From NCBI GenBank assembly GCA_000711775.1, contig ARYC01001476.1, forward strand, positions 24,291-88,290: a DNA stretch of 64,000 nucleotides. The letters are read 5' to 3'. The notes beneath the pieces were generated by a model that ran no database searches, was not told where the DNA came from, and saw nothing but the letters and a program-made list of their open reading frames with translations. Position numbers and translations under genes: made by a program. Shown piece by piece: positions 10,729-23,400 of this stretch (positions are counted from its first letter, which is position 1; every line of letters begins with the position of its first letter). The DNA comes from Oxytricha trifallax (lineage: Eukaryota > Ciliophora > Spirotrichea > Sporadotrichida > Oxytrichidae).

Positions 10729-11244
10729 TTCTACTTTAAATATAATTAATTATTAATTTATATTTTATTAACAAAATGAAATTCTTTTAATATTGCAACT
10801 AGAATGCATTTTTTTTGGAAGGAAAATATATAATTTCACCTTTTAATCTAAATTTCTGATTTATAGATTTAAGCTCTAACTTTTTTCACCTTATGAACTA
10901 GCATATAAAACGAGATAGTGATTGATAATTTAATATAATGTATTGACTCTGATCTCCCAAGGTTGAAATAAGATTATATTGTTTTTGGAGTATGCCCTAG
11001 ATAGTGAATTTTACCATTTTAATGATTCACAAAGTTTAGTTCAAATAAATTTAAGTTGCCTTTTGATTTATTAATTTTTTTGTTGATTCTTATTCATCGC
11101 TTCTTTAATTACTATTAATTTTATTTATTATCAATTAATTTATATTACAGAAATGTTGATGATTAAATTTATATTGCCAATTAAAATTGTATTGAAGATA
11201 TAATTTAATAATTTAGCAATATTATAGTATTATTTGTTTTATTA
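10729..11244. other. AT-rich intergenic region
   Basis: Divergent gap between the small - strand gene and the F-BAR gene. No frame, repeat or RNA was recognised; it presumably carries both promoters. Confidence 0.4.
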
Positions 11245-13709
11245 ATGCAGTTGCAGAGTTTGCAAACAGATTAATTTATGTCTCTAAAATAGGTATTTAT
11301 TCATTTTTTTAAATAAAATTCAACAGTATCATCTTTCATTAATCATTAATTTGATATAGAGAGACTTGGAAATATTGCACCGATTATCAGAAGATTGTAG
11401 GAAATTATTAATTGACTTTGTTGTTATTTTGCAGGAAAAAGTACAAGCAGAACTTCTTTATGCCAAAGCTCTTGAAGATTTATCAAACTTAAAACTTGGC
11501 TCTATTGAGAAAACGTAAACTATTATTATACAATATGATGCATGTCAACTTTTAAAATTATATTATATAGATAGTTTGAGGAATTTGCAAATACTCTTAA
11601 GGTAAACAGTCGAAATAAAGCTCTATAAGCATGGGAATTAGGTTATTCATCGTCAAAAGATGTAATTGAACCCCTGAAAAAATTTAAAATAGCTTAAGAA
11701 TAAGAAGCCTTAAAAATCTATGAACTAGCTCAGTTACTTATATAATCCATTAAAAGCAAGCAAGAAGAAGTCAAATAGTACACAAACAAATGTCAAAGAG
11801 TAGCTAAACAAGCCAATCAGTGCTATGACGATTGGAATAAAATTAAAGACAGTGAGAAACATGGGCACTCTTATAAAGATAATATGTTAAAAGAGTAAGT
11901 TATTTCCTCTTTTTTTAAAGAATTACTGATGTCAACCTTTTTCTGTATTTATAGTTCACATTAATATCGAAAAGAATCTGAGGATAGATGATTATTTACA
12001 TGTCAATGGTTAAAAGGGCAAATGAATTCAAGAAATACTTCCAAGAATAAATGTCTTACCTTCTAAAAAGATTAGAAGAACACGAAAATTAGAGAATTGA
12101 GTGTTTGAAAGCAGCAGCTGATAAATTATAGTATATGAAACTTCTTAAGACTTGAATAATAAATATGATGCAAAAGCATTTTCAAGAACTATTGAAAAAA
12201 TCAATGGAGACAAGTAAATCAAGTTTTTCAATTCAAAAATCAACTTAATGAAGGTAATTTTAAATCACACTTAAAATTCCTAGATCAATTCTTTGATGAC
12301 TTGCCAGATTTTTAGTTTATAAATAGCTACTTATGAATTTAAAGAACCTTTAAACGCAAGCGTAATAAGACAAAACAATCAATAAAACGTTCATTAAAAG
12401 CATTAAATATTCGGTCTTCCATAAAAGTAACTCTCAAAAAGAATTGATGATAGCATGATTAAAGACAATCCAATTGATAATTTAGTAAATAGACTTCAAA
12501 ATCAAACATTCAGTCAAAAACTAAGTGAAACAGTTTCAAGAAAATCTTCAGATGAGATTGAAATCTTTATGAAAGATATTATTTATACAAAAAACAAAAT
12601 GCCAAAAAAAGAGCTTTAAAAGCTTCAACAAGTTATAAGTTAAAAAATGGGAAGAGATTCTTGTATAAGAAAACTAAGCCTAATCAGAAGTAATTAGTAG
12701 TGTATTTTAAAATCTAAAGAGAGTAATGACAATTTAGTTGAAATAATGAACTTAATTCTTGATGAATGTTACAAACAACCAGATTAAGATGCTTAAAGTG
12801 CCATTAAAATAATAGGATTTTCCAATAATTTTTACTATGAATATGAGCAAAGAGGTATGATGGAAAAAGAGTACGTGTTTATAGGTATTCAAAAGCATAA
12901 AATCTGGAGAGATTTTGAGTTCTGGAACAACGCTATAAATGAAAGTATCCAAAACGATTAAAGAGACCATAAAATTTCATTGATTTGGAGAGACTTAATG
13001 TCACTAGATAAATTGTTTAAGCAAAATTATTTTCTATTCAGTATGTTTTATAAAGCTTAGAGTTAGACAAAGAAAAAATCAAGGAGATAATTTATAGAGT
13101 AGCAAAAAAATTATATTAACTATAAAAGCAAGACATATTTGAGTTATTGGTAAGAATATTTCTTTATCATTGAGTATTTATAGCCAAGAATTGATAATAA
13201 TGGTGTCAGAGACGAAGATTCAACTCCAAAAGAAAACCATCTAGCTTATGCATGTATGATTGGATCTCACAATGACAGTTCCAAGTCAGTGCTACCCTGG
13301 CTTTATAATATAGAAACTATAGAAGTAAGAAAGATTAATTTTAATTTAATGTAGGAGTAGCAACGAGAGTCAACTCTAGGAAAGTAGTCAAACGATGGTT
13401 CAAGAACCAATTAATCCTTAAATTTGTCACTTTAAACAGCCGGCTAATCTCAACCAACATAGAACAGATCATCTGATCCTCAGAAATTATTTCCTAAAAA
13501 TCCAAGCAATGACATTTAATGACAAACTTAACTCAGCCAACAAGGGTAAAAGCACCAGAAAAGAATTTGGAGAGTAGAGAATCCAACTTCTTTAAAGTAA
13601 GATAAACTAAATAGATAATACAGCATTAAGAGCTTTAATGAAAAGAGGAGTCAGCATGGGTCAAGGCTAGTCAAATAAAATACAGAATTTCTTGAATTAA
13701 AAGCCTTGA
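11245..13709 (+). CDS. F-BAR (FCH) domain membrane-curvature protein with C-terminal helical domain
   Basis: N-terminal segment DQFMSLKQEKVQAELLYAKA then LEDLSNL matches the start of an F-BAR helix bundle (E...YAKxLxxL). Further bundle helices follow: NKCQRVAKQANQCYDDWNKI and YLLKRLEEHENQRIECLKAA. F-BAR proteins bind and curve membranes at endocytic and cortical sites. The C-terminal part (about 12700-13330) has LVEIMNLILDECYKQ, EKEYVFIGIQ and HKIWRDFEFWNNAINESIQ, which resembles the helical domain of KIAA0513/SBF2-type proteins; that is a tentative match. Introns fit at 11293-11434, 11515-11570 and 11895-11954, all GT-AG. Slips occur near 11985, 12140 and 13515. Stop TGA at 13707-13709. The true start could be upstream of ATG 11245. 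Confidence 0.7.
11293..11434 (+). other. Intron, 142 bp
   Basis: GTATTT...TTTTGCAG. Joins FMSLKQ to EKVQAELLYAK in frame within the F-BAR domain. Confidence 0.6.
11515..11570 (+). other. Intron, 56 bp
   Basis: GTAAAC...TATATAG. Joins GSIEK-T-QFEEFANTLK in frame. Confidence 0.65.
11895..11954 (+). other. Intron, 60 bp
   Basis: GTAAGT...TTTATAG. Joins NMLKE/D to SHQYRKESED in the F-BAR gene. Confidence 0.6.
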
Positions 13710-13798
13710 TTATGGTTGATATTTATAGCTTGTTATTTCAATAGATCTTTAAAGAACAAATAAATGGAATAATAAGGTTTTATTTAATAAATATAAAA

Positions 13799-16134
13799 AT
13801 GCACAACTAATTTTCTATGACTCATGAAATATTGGAGCTACTAACCCACAAATCCTTAAATAAAGTTTTATTACAACCTCTAACATCAAATTAAAGCTCT
13901 CAAAATAAAAAGAATTTTGCCTCAAATCATTATAGTTAAAGTACAATCTAATTAATGCCATTTCATCGAAACATAATTCCATCTAAATAAAGATATCCTC
14001 CTCAAAAACATGCAAAGTAATTTTAGGACTAAGAATCTATAAAAATGAGACATATATTTAGAAAATAAAGAACCTTAAAGCTAGATTTTTTAGATGAAAG
14101 ATAAATTCTTGCAAAAGAAATTTGATGATTCTAAATTTTCAGAATAAAGAGGTAATTCTGATAGTCATAGATTAAATTTCTAAGTAAAGTAAGATATCAC
14201 GAATCTAACTTATCAATAAAGATAAGTAGATAAAATTCACTAATTAGAAAAAGACCACTCTCCGGAGCTCTTAGTGAGATAACAATCTAATAAATTTTAA
14301 ATAGTATAGTATTAGAGATCAGGTAGCTAAGATGAACTGATCGTTGAAGATACTTAAAATAGTTCACCTTAAAACGAAGCATTAAGGCAGTTATCATTAC
14401 TACAGTCGCCTAGAAATTAGCATATTACTATGAAAAAGGATTTTCTGAAGAAAAACATCTCTGAAATTAATAGAGAAAAGCTTCCTTCTGAAAATGAGGA
14501 AATAATGCAAAAAATAAAGAATGAAATTGATATGAAAAGAGACATAAACTTTGAAATGAGGGCAGAAGTAATCTCTAATGACGAAAAGATGAGAGAGCTT
14601 TAAGATAAAGTCCTTAATCGTTATGTTGTCCTTTAAGAAAAAAGAATCGCAGTTATTTTAAAGCCAACAAGAGGATAAGGAAAGTAAATGAAAATAAACT
14701 TTGAAAATTAAGAAAAAATATTGATCATGGGGAAGTTGAAGATAATGACGGAAAATACAATGAAATATTATTCAAGAGGAGAAGCCAACAATCAAACGTA
14801 AGTTATGTCAAAAGAAGAGTTAATTAAACAAATGTATTTCAATGAGTATTCAGACACATTCAATAACCTTGATTTGGATTTATCCTCTACATCAATCAAA
14901 ATTAAGTCAAAGAAGTTCAATGACTTGAAAACAAAGTAAAAGAAGGAGCAAGCCATGCAAAGTGTTGGTAGTTTCTTAAATCAAAGAATTAGTGATGCCA
15001 GAAAGGCAAGATAGGCTGCCTTGCAAATGATGAGACCTGATGATTTAAAAGTAATTTAATGGTAATAAATTGATTTAACATCAAAGTTTGATTATATAGC
15101 TCTTGGCTAAAAGGAGACATAGTAATATTCATCTTTTAGCGATCATTATGGAAATATTCATAGCAACTAAAGCAATTTAAAGAAAATTAAAAGTAATTAA
15201 GTTATTGCAAAGCCTTCAAACATGCAAAATGGTAAGATGGAGTCTTAAAAGCTCTCCAAATTTAGGGATTCTAAAAAACACTCAAGAAAGTATAGAAGCA
15301 ATAATATTTTTTATTTTATGTAGTATTGAGTCATCATCTGCCTAAGATGTAAAGAAAACAAGAAATAAACTTATTTAAAAAGGATAAACTAATTAAAATA
15401 AGGCATTCTCAAAACTTTAGGCTCTTATAAATCAAAATGATTTCTCATCCTAAGCAAATAAAATACTATAAATCCCATTAATTGATTCAAACATATAATA
15501 TATAAAATTTACGCCATAAACCTTAGATTCTTTAACTTCAAATGAAATTAATTATTAGCCCCCAAATTAAGACATCAAAATAAAGTTTATTAAAATAGAT
15601 CAAGATTAGTAAGAAAATTCTAGACAAGAGCAACATTTGGAGAAATAAACTCTAAGACTAAGCGATTTAAATGATAACAGCTTAGAATTAGATATGAGAA
15701 AGCCACTATTAAATTCAGAAATTTTATTATTACAAAACTAGCCAATTCAAAGATAGTTTGTAAAAACAACATCTAACTAACTTAAAAATAATCATTTACA
15801 GCACTAATCAAACGAAGATTCGTTAAATTTATAAATTACTCAGTAAAAAGAATCCATTTGGAATATATAAACTTTATACGATTTGAATGATAGTTTGGAT
15901 CCTAGTAATTAATATGCAGTCTGTAGAATGCAATTAAGGGATTTTAACCAAGTTTACAAAATAAAAACTGAAGAAAGTTAGTAAATGTATAAAACATAGA
16001 ATAAGCCATTTACTCATCAATAGAAAAGCAGAGCGATTATTAAAGATGAAAAAAATAGTCTTATTGTAGAGTCAGAAAAGCAACACTAAGATTTTGTCAA
16101 TAAAATTGAGTCAAATTCACTGGAAGTAATTTGA
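13799..16134 (+). CDS. Large Gln/Asn/Ser-rich hypothetical protein
   Basis: ATG at 13799 (MHNQFSMTHEILELLTHKSL). With TAA/TAG as Gln the frame runs, with slips near 14125, 15060 and 15330, to TGA 16132-16134. Low complexity is interrupted by denser helical parts (KKNISEINREKLPSENEEIM; ELIKQMYFNEYSDTFNNLDL). No catalytic motif or membrane span was seen. It begins 90 bp after the F-BAR stop on the same strand. Function unknown. It may form one gene with the next CDS if the TGA is an error. Confidence 0.6.
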
Positions 16135-16216
16135 TGTTTTTCTTTTTTCTTGGTCAATTTATATTTCATCCATTAAATTTAAGAAAATAGAATTTCGATA
16201 TTTTAATAAGAAAATC

Positions 16217-17319
16217 ATGTTTAATGGTCATAGCGACAATGGCTCGCGCCAGAATAAATTCATAGATCAATACTAATTAATAAAACCAGTTATGATTTAA
16301 CAAATAATTTAATATCAAAGATAAGCGGAGCTAAGAATCATCTCTTACCTCTCAAAAAGAGACTTAAATGAACATTAATTCAATAAAATAGAAGGAAATA
16401 GAGTATTGAAATGAAAAATGATCTCTCAGAGTAGTACAGAAATTTCTAATCTTCTCGAGTTAATTCTAGTTTACATACTGACAGATAACTCAAGGATAAG
16501 TATGATCAATTATGTCAAACTTCAGATTTACATGGAGATACTATATCTTACTAAAATAATCAGGATTCTTTTGATAATTTGTTCATTAAAGGTAGAATTA
16601 AAGATTTAAGGATGTCAAACAAACCCTCTAGATTAGAGAGCTAGAAAGATATTCAAATGTATTAACAAACGTAGTACATGAGGGAAACCTTGAAAAAGTC
16701 AAGCTCCATTCATTTTTTAACATCAAGAACTTAATTTGGCTAAACTTAAAACGTCTTTAAAAATTCAGGCAAGCCAGTAAGCGAAAAGAGGAAACTCAAA
16801 ATTGCAGAAAATAAATGCAAAATTATCTAAATGATTAAGGCTTTATAGACTAGAAGAAACTTGGGTAAACTGAGAGATTTTAAGCTCAAGGGAATATAAT
16901 CAAGAATTTTGGAGTCTTAAATATTTTATAAAAACGTTTGCATTTGATGAACTAAGATTATTAATTGGTTTCAAATCAATAAAACAAGCATCACAATATT
17001 CGGATAATTAATATTTACCGAAGAAGAGATATCTAAGAGCCTATTGCTTATGTGAAATCCTACAAAGAAAATATTACAGAAGTCAAAAAGCCAAATAAAT
17101 TCGGAAATTCTAAAATAGCGAAAATCGTGAAAAATATGACTTTGCTTCCACGCAGAATTACATTAATTAAATCAAATAAGCTATTATCGAGTTAAGATAA
17201 AGATAAGTAAGAAAAATTTCTATTTTCAGTTGAAATTATTGGATTACAAGATTAAGAAATGTAATAATCACCAAATATTGAGAAAAAAAAGTTTGAATAA
17301 AAAGGAAGATAATGTTTGA
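16217..17319 (+). CDS. Basic hypothetical protein
   Basis: ATG at 16217 (MFNGHSDNGSRQNKFIDQYQ). The frame slips near 16410 and 16970 and ends at TGA 17317-17319. It is rich in Lys, Gln, Ser and Arg with no recognised domain; YLPKKRYLRAYCLCEILQRK and SQIFYKNVCIFDELRLLIGF are its most structured parts. It is separated from the upstream CDS by an 80-bp AT-rich gap, so the two could be one interrupted gene. Confidence 0.5.
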
Positions 17320-17467
17320 AACTGCATATGGAGGAAGCAAAATTATAAAAATGTAAATAGCAATAATTTGCCACGTGCCATATTGCCTTTTATATAGCTT
17401 GTTATATTATAAAAGGGAATCTAATGATATTAATTTATTATATTGTTAAGTAAATTTTAAAATAAAA

Positions 17468-18753
17468 TCAATATAATTAAATATCAGAGTCTTCATCATT
17501 ATCTTCTAGGTTGAATTTTATAGCTCAATTTTTCAGCAATTTACACTTGCTTGTAAAGTCTGAGCTATTATTTTTGCTATCTCCACTTTAAATCTAATCA
17601 AATTTGGCAATTCTATTGAATTATTTGTGAGTTTTACTAGTCATTTAACTCAATTCATCCTTATTTAAGATATAACCGCCAACTATTTATGAAAAGGTAT
17701 CAGAAGCACCCATCATTGATAAAGTTTGTGATTCAGGAATATCCATTTACAAGGTCTGTTACTTTTTAAAATCTTGATATTTTTTATCATATCTATTTCG
17801 GTCTTTTTCAACCATATGATCATACATCTTCTTTTCTTTTTGACTAATTCTTGTCCAGTTCATAGAAGCTTGCTTCAAAAATTCACCCATTTATAATTTT
17901 GGATTTTCTTTCTTCGTTTTCTCTCTTAATTCTTTTAAGTACATCTAGAATCCTGTTAAAGGTCTCTTTTGCTGAGGCTATCCTTAAGCAAGTCTTTGAT
18001 CAAAGGTATTTCAAGGGAAAGCAAATCTTTATCTGATAAATACCTCTTGCTCTTCTAAAATTTTTCTCTTGTCTTCTAATGATCTCTCTTTAAATGGTTC
18101 CTTCTCAACTTCAATTAATTTGCTCCATCGTAATCCCACTTCTTTCATCACCTCAAGAAATGTCATATTTGGGCTTTCTCTAATGATTCTAGGTCTATTT
18201 TCTTTCACAAAGAATATATAGGGCGTTAAGAGTTTCTTAGGTTTTCTTCTGTCTCTTGGTCTTCTAGGTTTCTTGTTTCTATAAAGGGGAACAGGCAAAT
18301 TTTTCATTTCATTAGATCTCCTTATCTTTTGCTGATTCGTCCACAAATTGTGCTTTTTAATCATTATCTAATCTAGCCCAGTGTATTGCAATTTCTCTAG
18401 TCATTTCATTTAAAGTAATGTTTGGTTTTTCTTCTAATAACTCTTCTCATTTCTAAAATATAATAACACCACTATTATATTCTTACATGCTCAGTGAAAA
18501 TTTGATAAGCAGATTCCGTACGATTAGGAGGAGTGTAATCTTCAGTCCTGCCATAGATTTTATTAGCAATTTGTGATTCTTCATAAAAACAGATGGGTTT
18601 AGTTCCTGGTGCATCCTTCATAACATCAAGTATCTTCTACCACCTTCTATGATAGGCACTATTATCCTCTAGCGAGCATGAAACTTAAGATTGCAAGTCA
18701 CCTGTGACATTTGAGAAAGTAATTTCTGAATCTCTGGTCCCTAAGTTGCTCAT
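17468..18753 (-). CDS. Triple HMG-box DNA-binding protein
   Basis: Start ATG 18753-18751 (MSNLGTRDSEITFSNVTGDL); stop TGA 17470-17468. Three HMG-box-like units follow one another. Box 1 is SAYQIFTEH...PNITLNEMTREIAIHWARLD. Box 2 is LLTPYIFFVKENRPRIIRES...FLEVMKEVGLRWSKL. Box 3 is PLTGFQMYLKELREKTKKEN...FLKQASMNWTRISQKEKK. HMG boxes bend DNA in chromatin; tandem boxes suggest an abundant architectural protein. Between boxes lies a basic linker RNKKPRRPRDRRKPKK. The tail is acidic (NLEDNDEDSD), like HMGB proteins. A short gap near 18445-18480 and another near 18030 look like an intron or IES. An in-frame TGA at 17525-17527 precedes the acidic tail. An upstream ATG at 18896 could extend the N-terminus. 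Confidence 0.75.
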
Positions 18754-19398
18754 TAAGGGATAAGTTCTAATAATCTAATTAGGTATTGTTCATGTTTTAC
18801 TAAGCTCTAGTTTTGAAGGTATGAGTGACACTAATAATCATATCAATTGAAAAAGGATTTTACTTTATGAGTGCTATTGTTTACTGATTGGACCATTTTA
18901 GGATTGCATATTAATTTTATAAACTAATAGCTGACAGTTCTTTCTGATAAATCAGTTAATTCATAGTCAAATTATAAACTTAATAATTAAATCTTATTTT
19001 ATCTGTTATTTATACTGTAAGATGAGTCAAATATTATGAACTATTCTAGATTTTTAAAATATCTCTTTGAAAATTTCTGCCTACTAAATTAATTCCTCTT
19101 ATAATAATGAACTAGCTAAGATGAGTCTGATTATTAAAGTTATATTTTAATTATATTTATCAATATTTTATTGAGTGCAATATGTTGACTAAACAAAAGA
19201 ATAAAAATGTTAGGTATTTAAATAATAGAAAAATAGCAACAAGCTAAATAACTTAATTATACTCATCATTTTACTGCGTTTTCTTTCTACTCGAAAGAAC
19301 TAATTTATACAAAAGACTTTTTAAATCTAGATTGTATGCAAATAGTACCTTCAATTAGAATTTTTACCATGATTTATTGATATTTCTTGGGAATTGCT

Positions 19399-19848
19399 TC
19401 ACTTAAAGTCTTCAATTGAAAATTTGACCATATCTGCATTAAACATATTCTCTCTGAGTGTGAGGAATTCATCATGATGCTTGAAGTCAGAGATAAATGC
19501 CAACATGGTAAGCAAGTAGTAAAGCCATACGAGGTTTGAATCAAGATTCAATTATGCTCTGATGTGTGGTGAGTGTTCAATTCCCTTTCTCTTTCCAAAA
19601 ATGTCTTCAAGATTGAAAGAACCAAGGAGGAAATGCTGCTCTGATGGCAATCTGAGTATTTGGAATTCGTTCTTGTCATACTTTAGCTTCAAGGGTCTCT
19701 TTTTGAATGGGTTAGCTGGTGCTTAAGGAAAACCTGTCCTTGAAACGTTTTTGGATATCTGGGAGTAATAGTAATTTGTTTTCAAAGTAGCGCTCATTAA
19801 AGCATTCCAGGGAGCTCTTCTTGTCTTCTCTAGCAATTTTCCTATCAT
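19399..19848 (-). CDS. Conserved-looking 149-aa protein, possibly mitochondrial
   Basis: An uninterrupted frame from ATG 19848-19846 (MIGKLLEKTRRAPWNALMSA) to TGA 19401-19399, with two TAA Gln codons. The N-terminus is basic and amphipathic, like a mitochondrial presequence. The body includes FGKRKGIEHSPHIRAQLNLD and one hydrophobic segment, LVWLYYLLTMLAFISDF, that could be a single membrane span. Codon use (many AAG, GAG, CTC) suggests high expression. It could be a lineage-specific subunit of a mitochondrial complex, but no family was recognised. No IES is seen in it. Confidence 0.65.
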
Positions 19849-20460
19849 ATTTATAATTATAATATATTGCAATCAATTATAATAATTCATAGCAAAAATT
19901 ATTTATGAGCTTGCATTAACAAGATCATGACTAAAACCACTTGCAAAATTTATAAAATTCATATTTTCAGCATAATTAAAACTCATTATCTCCCTTCACT
20001 TTATTTTTTATCATAAATAGTTCTACCTAGTTGTGAAAATGAGTAACTTTTATTTTATTTATTATGATATTTTTACATTTTAGTAATGTGTCCGAATATT
20101 TTTAGCATGCTTCATAAAAGAGAGGCATTTGTGTTTCTGTTGTAACAATTAATTAGATTTATGAAATTTGAATACACAAATTAACAATTTTTTTAACTTT
20201 TAATTATCATGAATCAATCGCTAAGAAACTCTTTATATTATTTATCCCTATAAATTACAGATAAAGAATTATAAGTAATACATTTTTGTTACTTTTTCGT
20301 TATTCAGCGAAATCCCAATTAATTTAAAATATTTTTCAGTTCATAAAATGTTTTGAATAAATTCTCCTTATGTTTTTAAAAATAAATAATTTTCTTGCCC
20401 ATTATTTTTAGTGTATATTTAATAATATAATATTCACAAATTATAACGATTTAAAATAGT
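19849..20460. other. AT-rich intergenic region
   Basis: Divergent gap between the 149-aa gene and the multi-span gene. Long A/T runs; no frame or repeat was recognised. Confidence 0.4.
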
Positions 20461-23400
20461 ATTGATGTTCAAAATTTGGATTAAAGCCCATATGAAGAGC
20501 AAAAGTAAATGATAGACAGCAGTCGATAAATAATTCCTAATTCAACAAGAATTGAGAATAATGCCTTCGGGAGAACAGACATTCGTGAATAGCTAAGATC
20601 AGTGCAAGTTGATGAAGGTAATTATGATAACCACTTGTTGAAACCTTAGACCAGGGAGAGCATATCTGACAATTAGACAGAGTCATAGTATAACAGAAGT
20701 AATAAGACTAGTTTCAATTTAAAGAATATAATCATAGGAGATTGCTTGGAAATACAACTACAAAAGGTTACAATAACTTAAATATTAATAGAGTATAATG
20801 GATTTATATTATTTATTATAAATAATCAGAAAGTTTTTATAGCTATTCCTTTTGAGAATGAAATTTTTTTAATAGAAAGAGAAATATCAATTACTTTTAA
20901 AATGAGAGATTCGTTTTTCATCTATAAGTATATAATTTAAAGTCATGCTTGTTAATTTTACTTTCGATTATTTTTAGAGTAAAATAAAAATATTTAACTT
21001 TTAATTTATCAATTATAATTTAGCAATAATGATGGATCGGTAAACAAGTTCAACTCACGTGATGATATTTCTTAGGACGACATCAAAAGACCAAAACTAA
21101 GAGCAAGAGATGAAAACGAAGATTTATATGAAATTACTGAAGGTGATACAGAATCTCTTAGCATACTTAACACATAAATTAAATTGAATAGATTAGGAAA
21201 CATTGTAGTTTCACTTTATTGCAAAGAGAAAGTCTTGATGGTTTTTAGGTTTATTTTGTTTTAAGGGGACTTGATGCTATTATGCTTCGAAGTGTAACCT
21301 TACCAAGTTAGAAAAGAGTTTTCGGAATTTTTTTTCTATACATTGGATCTTTTCAATTTATGTAATAGCCCTCAAAATACTATGAAGTAATTCAATCTAT
21401 TAATCTTACTGGGATAAATTTAGCATGCTATTCTTTTTTCATGATTTTGATGATAAAATATAAATTTATTCTAATAATTAAATGTAAAATTTGGAAATTT
21501 AAGAGATCTTTAATATTCCAAAAAATTAAGAAAGTTCTATTTTATTATTATGATCATAACTACTTTCTTGTAATATTTGTAAAGAAGTTTCACTACAGAC
21601 TGCTTAAAAAGCGTAACAAGTCATTTTTTATATAAAGGGATTTTGGTTTTTGGAGCTTATTAACTTCCCAATTTTTACAAACATAATATAATACTCAACC
21701 TGTTAATACTACTCTTTAAAAGATGCAATTTAAGTAGTAAATTGTGGAAAACTCTCTACAAATGGCATTTCCTTAATTTTTCTTTGCGCTCTGCTGACTT
21801 TTGTAGTGGAAATTTGCTACAATATGATGATTGGTGTCCATTTGTACAAAAAAAAAGGTTTCTAACATTTTACAAGAAAAATATATCTTAAAGAAAGAAA
21901 TTGGATATACAGTGGGAGTGTCTGAAATATGGAATTCAAGATATTACTTTACGTTCTCTAATTTCAAAGGCGAAATAATCAAAATGTATCATAGAATCAT
22001 TTTCAATTTTATGCAATTTTTACTGATGATTGCTTATGTTATGATACAAGAAACCCAAGGCAAAATAGCAATTACAGTCGGTCTGTTAGCAATTTTCATG
22101 TTCTATATAATCTTGGCAAAGCCATATCGATGCATGCACTCCAATATCCTTATGTTTATGCTGACTGTTACATTGCTTGCTACTTCATTTTTACTGTTGA
22201 AGAAGAAAGGAGGCATGAAGAGTGCTCTGTTTGTAGAATCTTATTTCTATGGACTATTGACAGTAGTCAATGCATTCTATTGGTTTATGATTACATGCTT
22301 CTTGATGCTATAATAAAATTATCATATCAACATATATAGAAGATTAAACTAATATAACATTAAAATTAAGTTTTTAAATTTTAGGTAATAAGGAAAGTTT
22401 CTGTGAAAATAGGAATAAATCTATTATATACAATATTTTATAGGGGAAATTTTCTTTTATTTCATACTTAATGGTATTTAAAGTTATAAAATACAATTCT
22501 AAAAAATAATATTGATAATTTTTCATTGACATATTTGTTAAAATCCTTTTTTAATTAGGATGTTGTAGTCAATTGCGAACTGTGAGTGTCAATTGCGAAC
22601 TGTAGTAAAATTTTCAATTTTAAATGAGAGAGACCTACTGATATATTTAATAAAGGAGGGTCTTAGAGATCCATACTCTAATGAACCACAAGATTCTGAA
22701 CCCTTGTATTGCAAAACGATAAAATAATGATTACAGGGGTAGAGGAAGCGGCAGCTCTTAATGTGAGAGAGGATCTTTCCCTATAACATCCTATTTTAAT
22801 AGTGAATTGATGTATTAAGATTAAAAATTGAATAGTTCAATAATCATATATTGTTAGTATTAATTGTCTCTCAGACTTATCATAAACATTTTTAACTTTT
22901 TTGCAAAGAAGTTGATGCTAAATTTCTTCTCCAAATACCTTCATATAAATGTGGATTATTTTATACAATATTTTCTGTTGATGCATTATTTACAGATTTG
23001 ATTTGATTTTTGAGATCTGACAAGAGACCTTAATTAAATTACTATGTTTCATTTGTTCTTTATAAACCATTTTGAGAATAAGGCAATATTTTTATTTTTC
23101 ATTTAAAGTTTTTCCCAAACGATGCAAATATAATTTGTCCACACGATTGTATGAACTATAATGTCTTGCATGAAATATTTTGAATTAATTTTATAATTTT
23201 TATGATCTCTATTCAGAACATTAAAAGGTTTACACCTTTGACTTCCTCCTTCGATTAAACCCTATCCAAATTTATCTATCATTTTAATCTTCAGGATAAC
23301 TGTTTGATTTAAAAAATTTGTCCATAGTAATTTGCAAATTTTTTAATTATCATTTAAAAAATATTTCCTATTCCATTACCATTTTATCTTTGATTATGGT

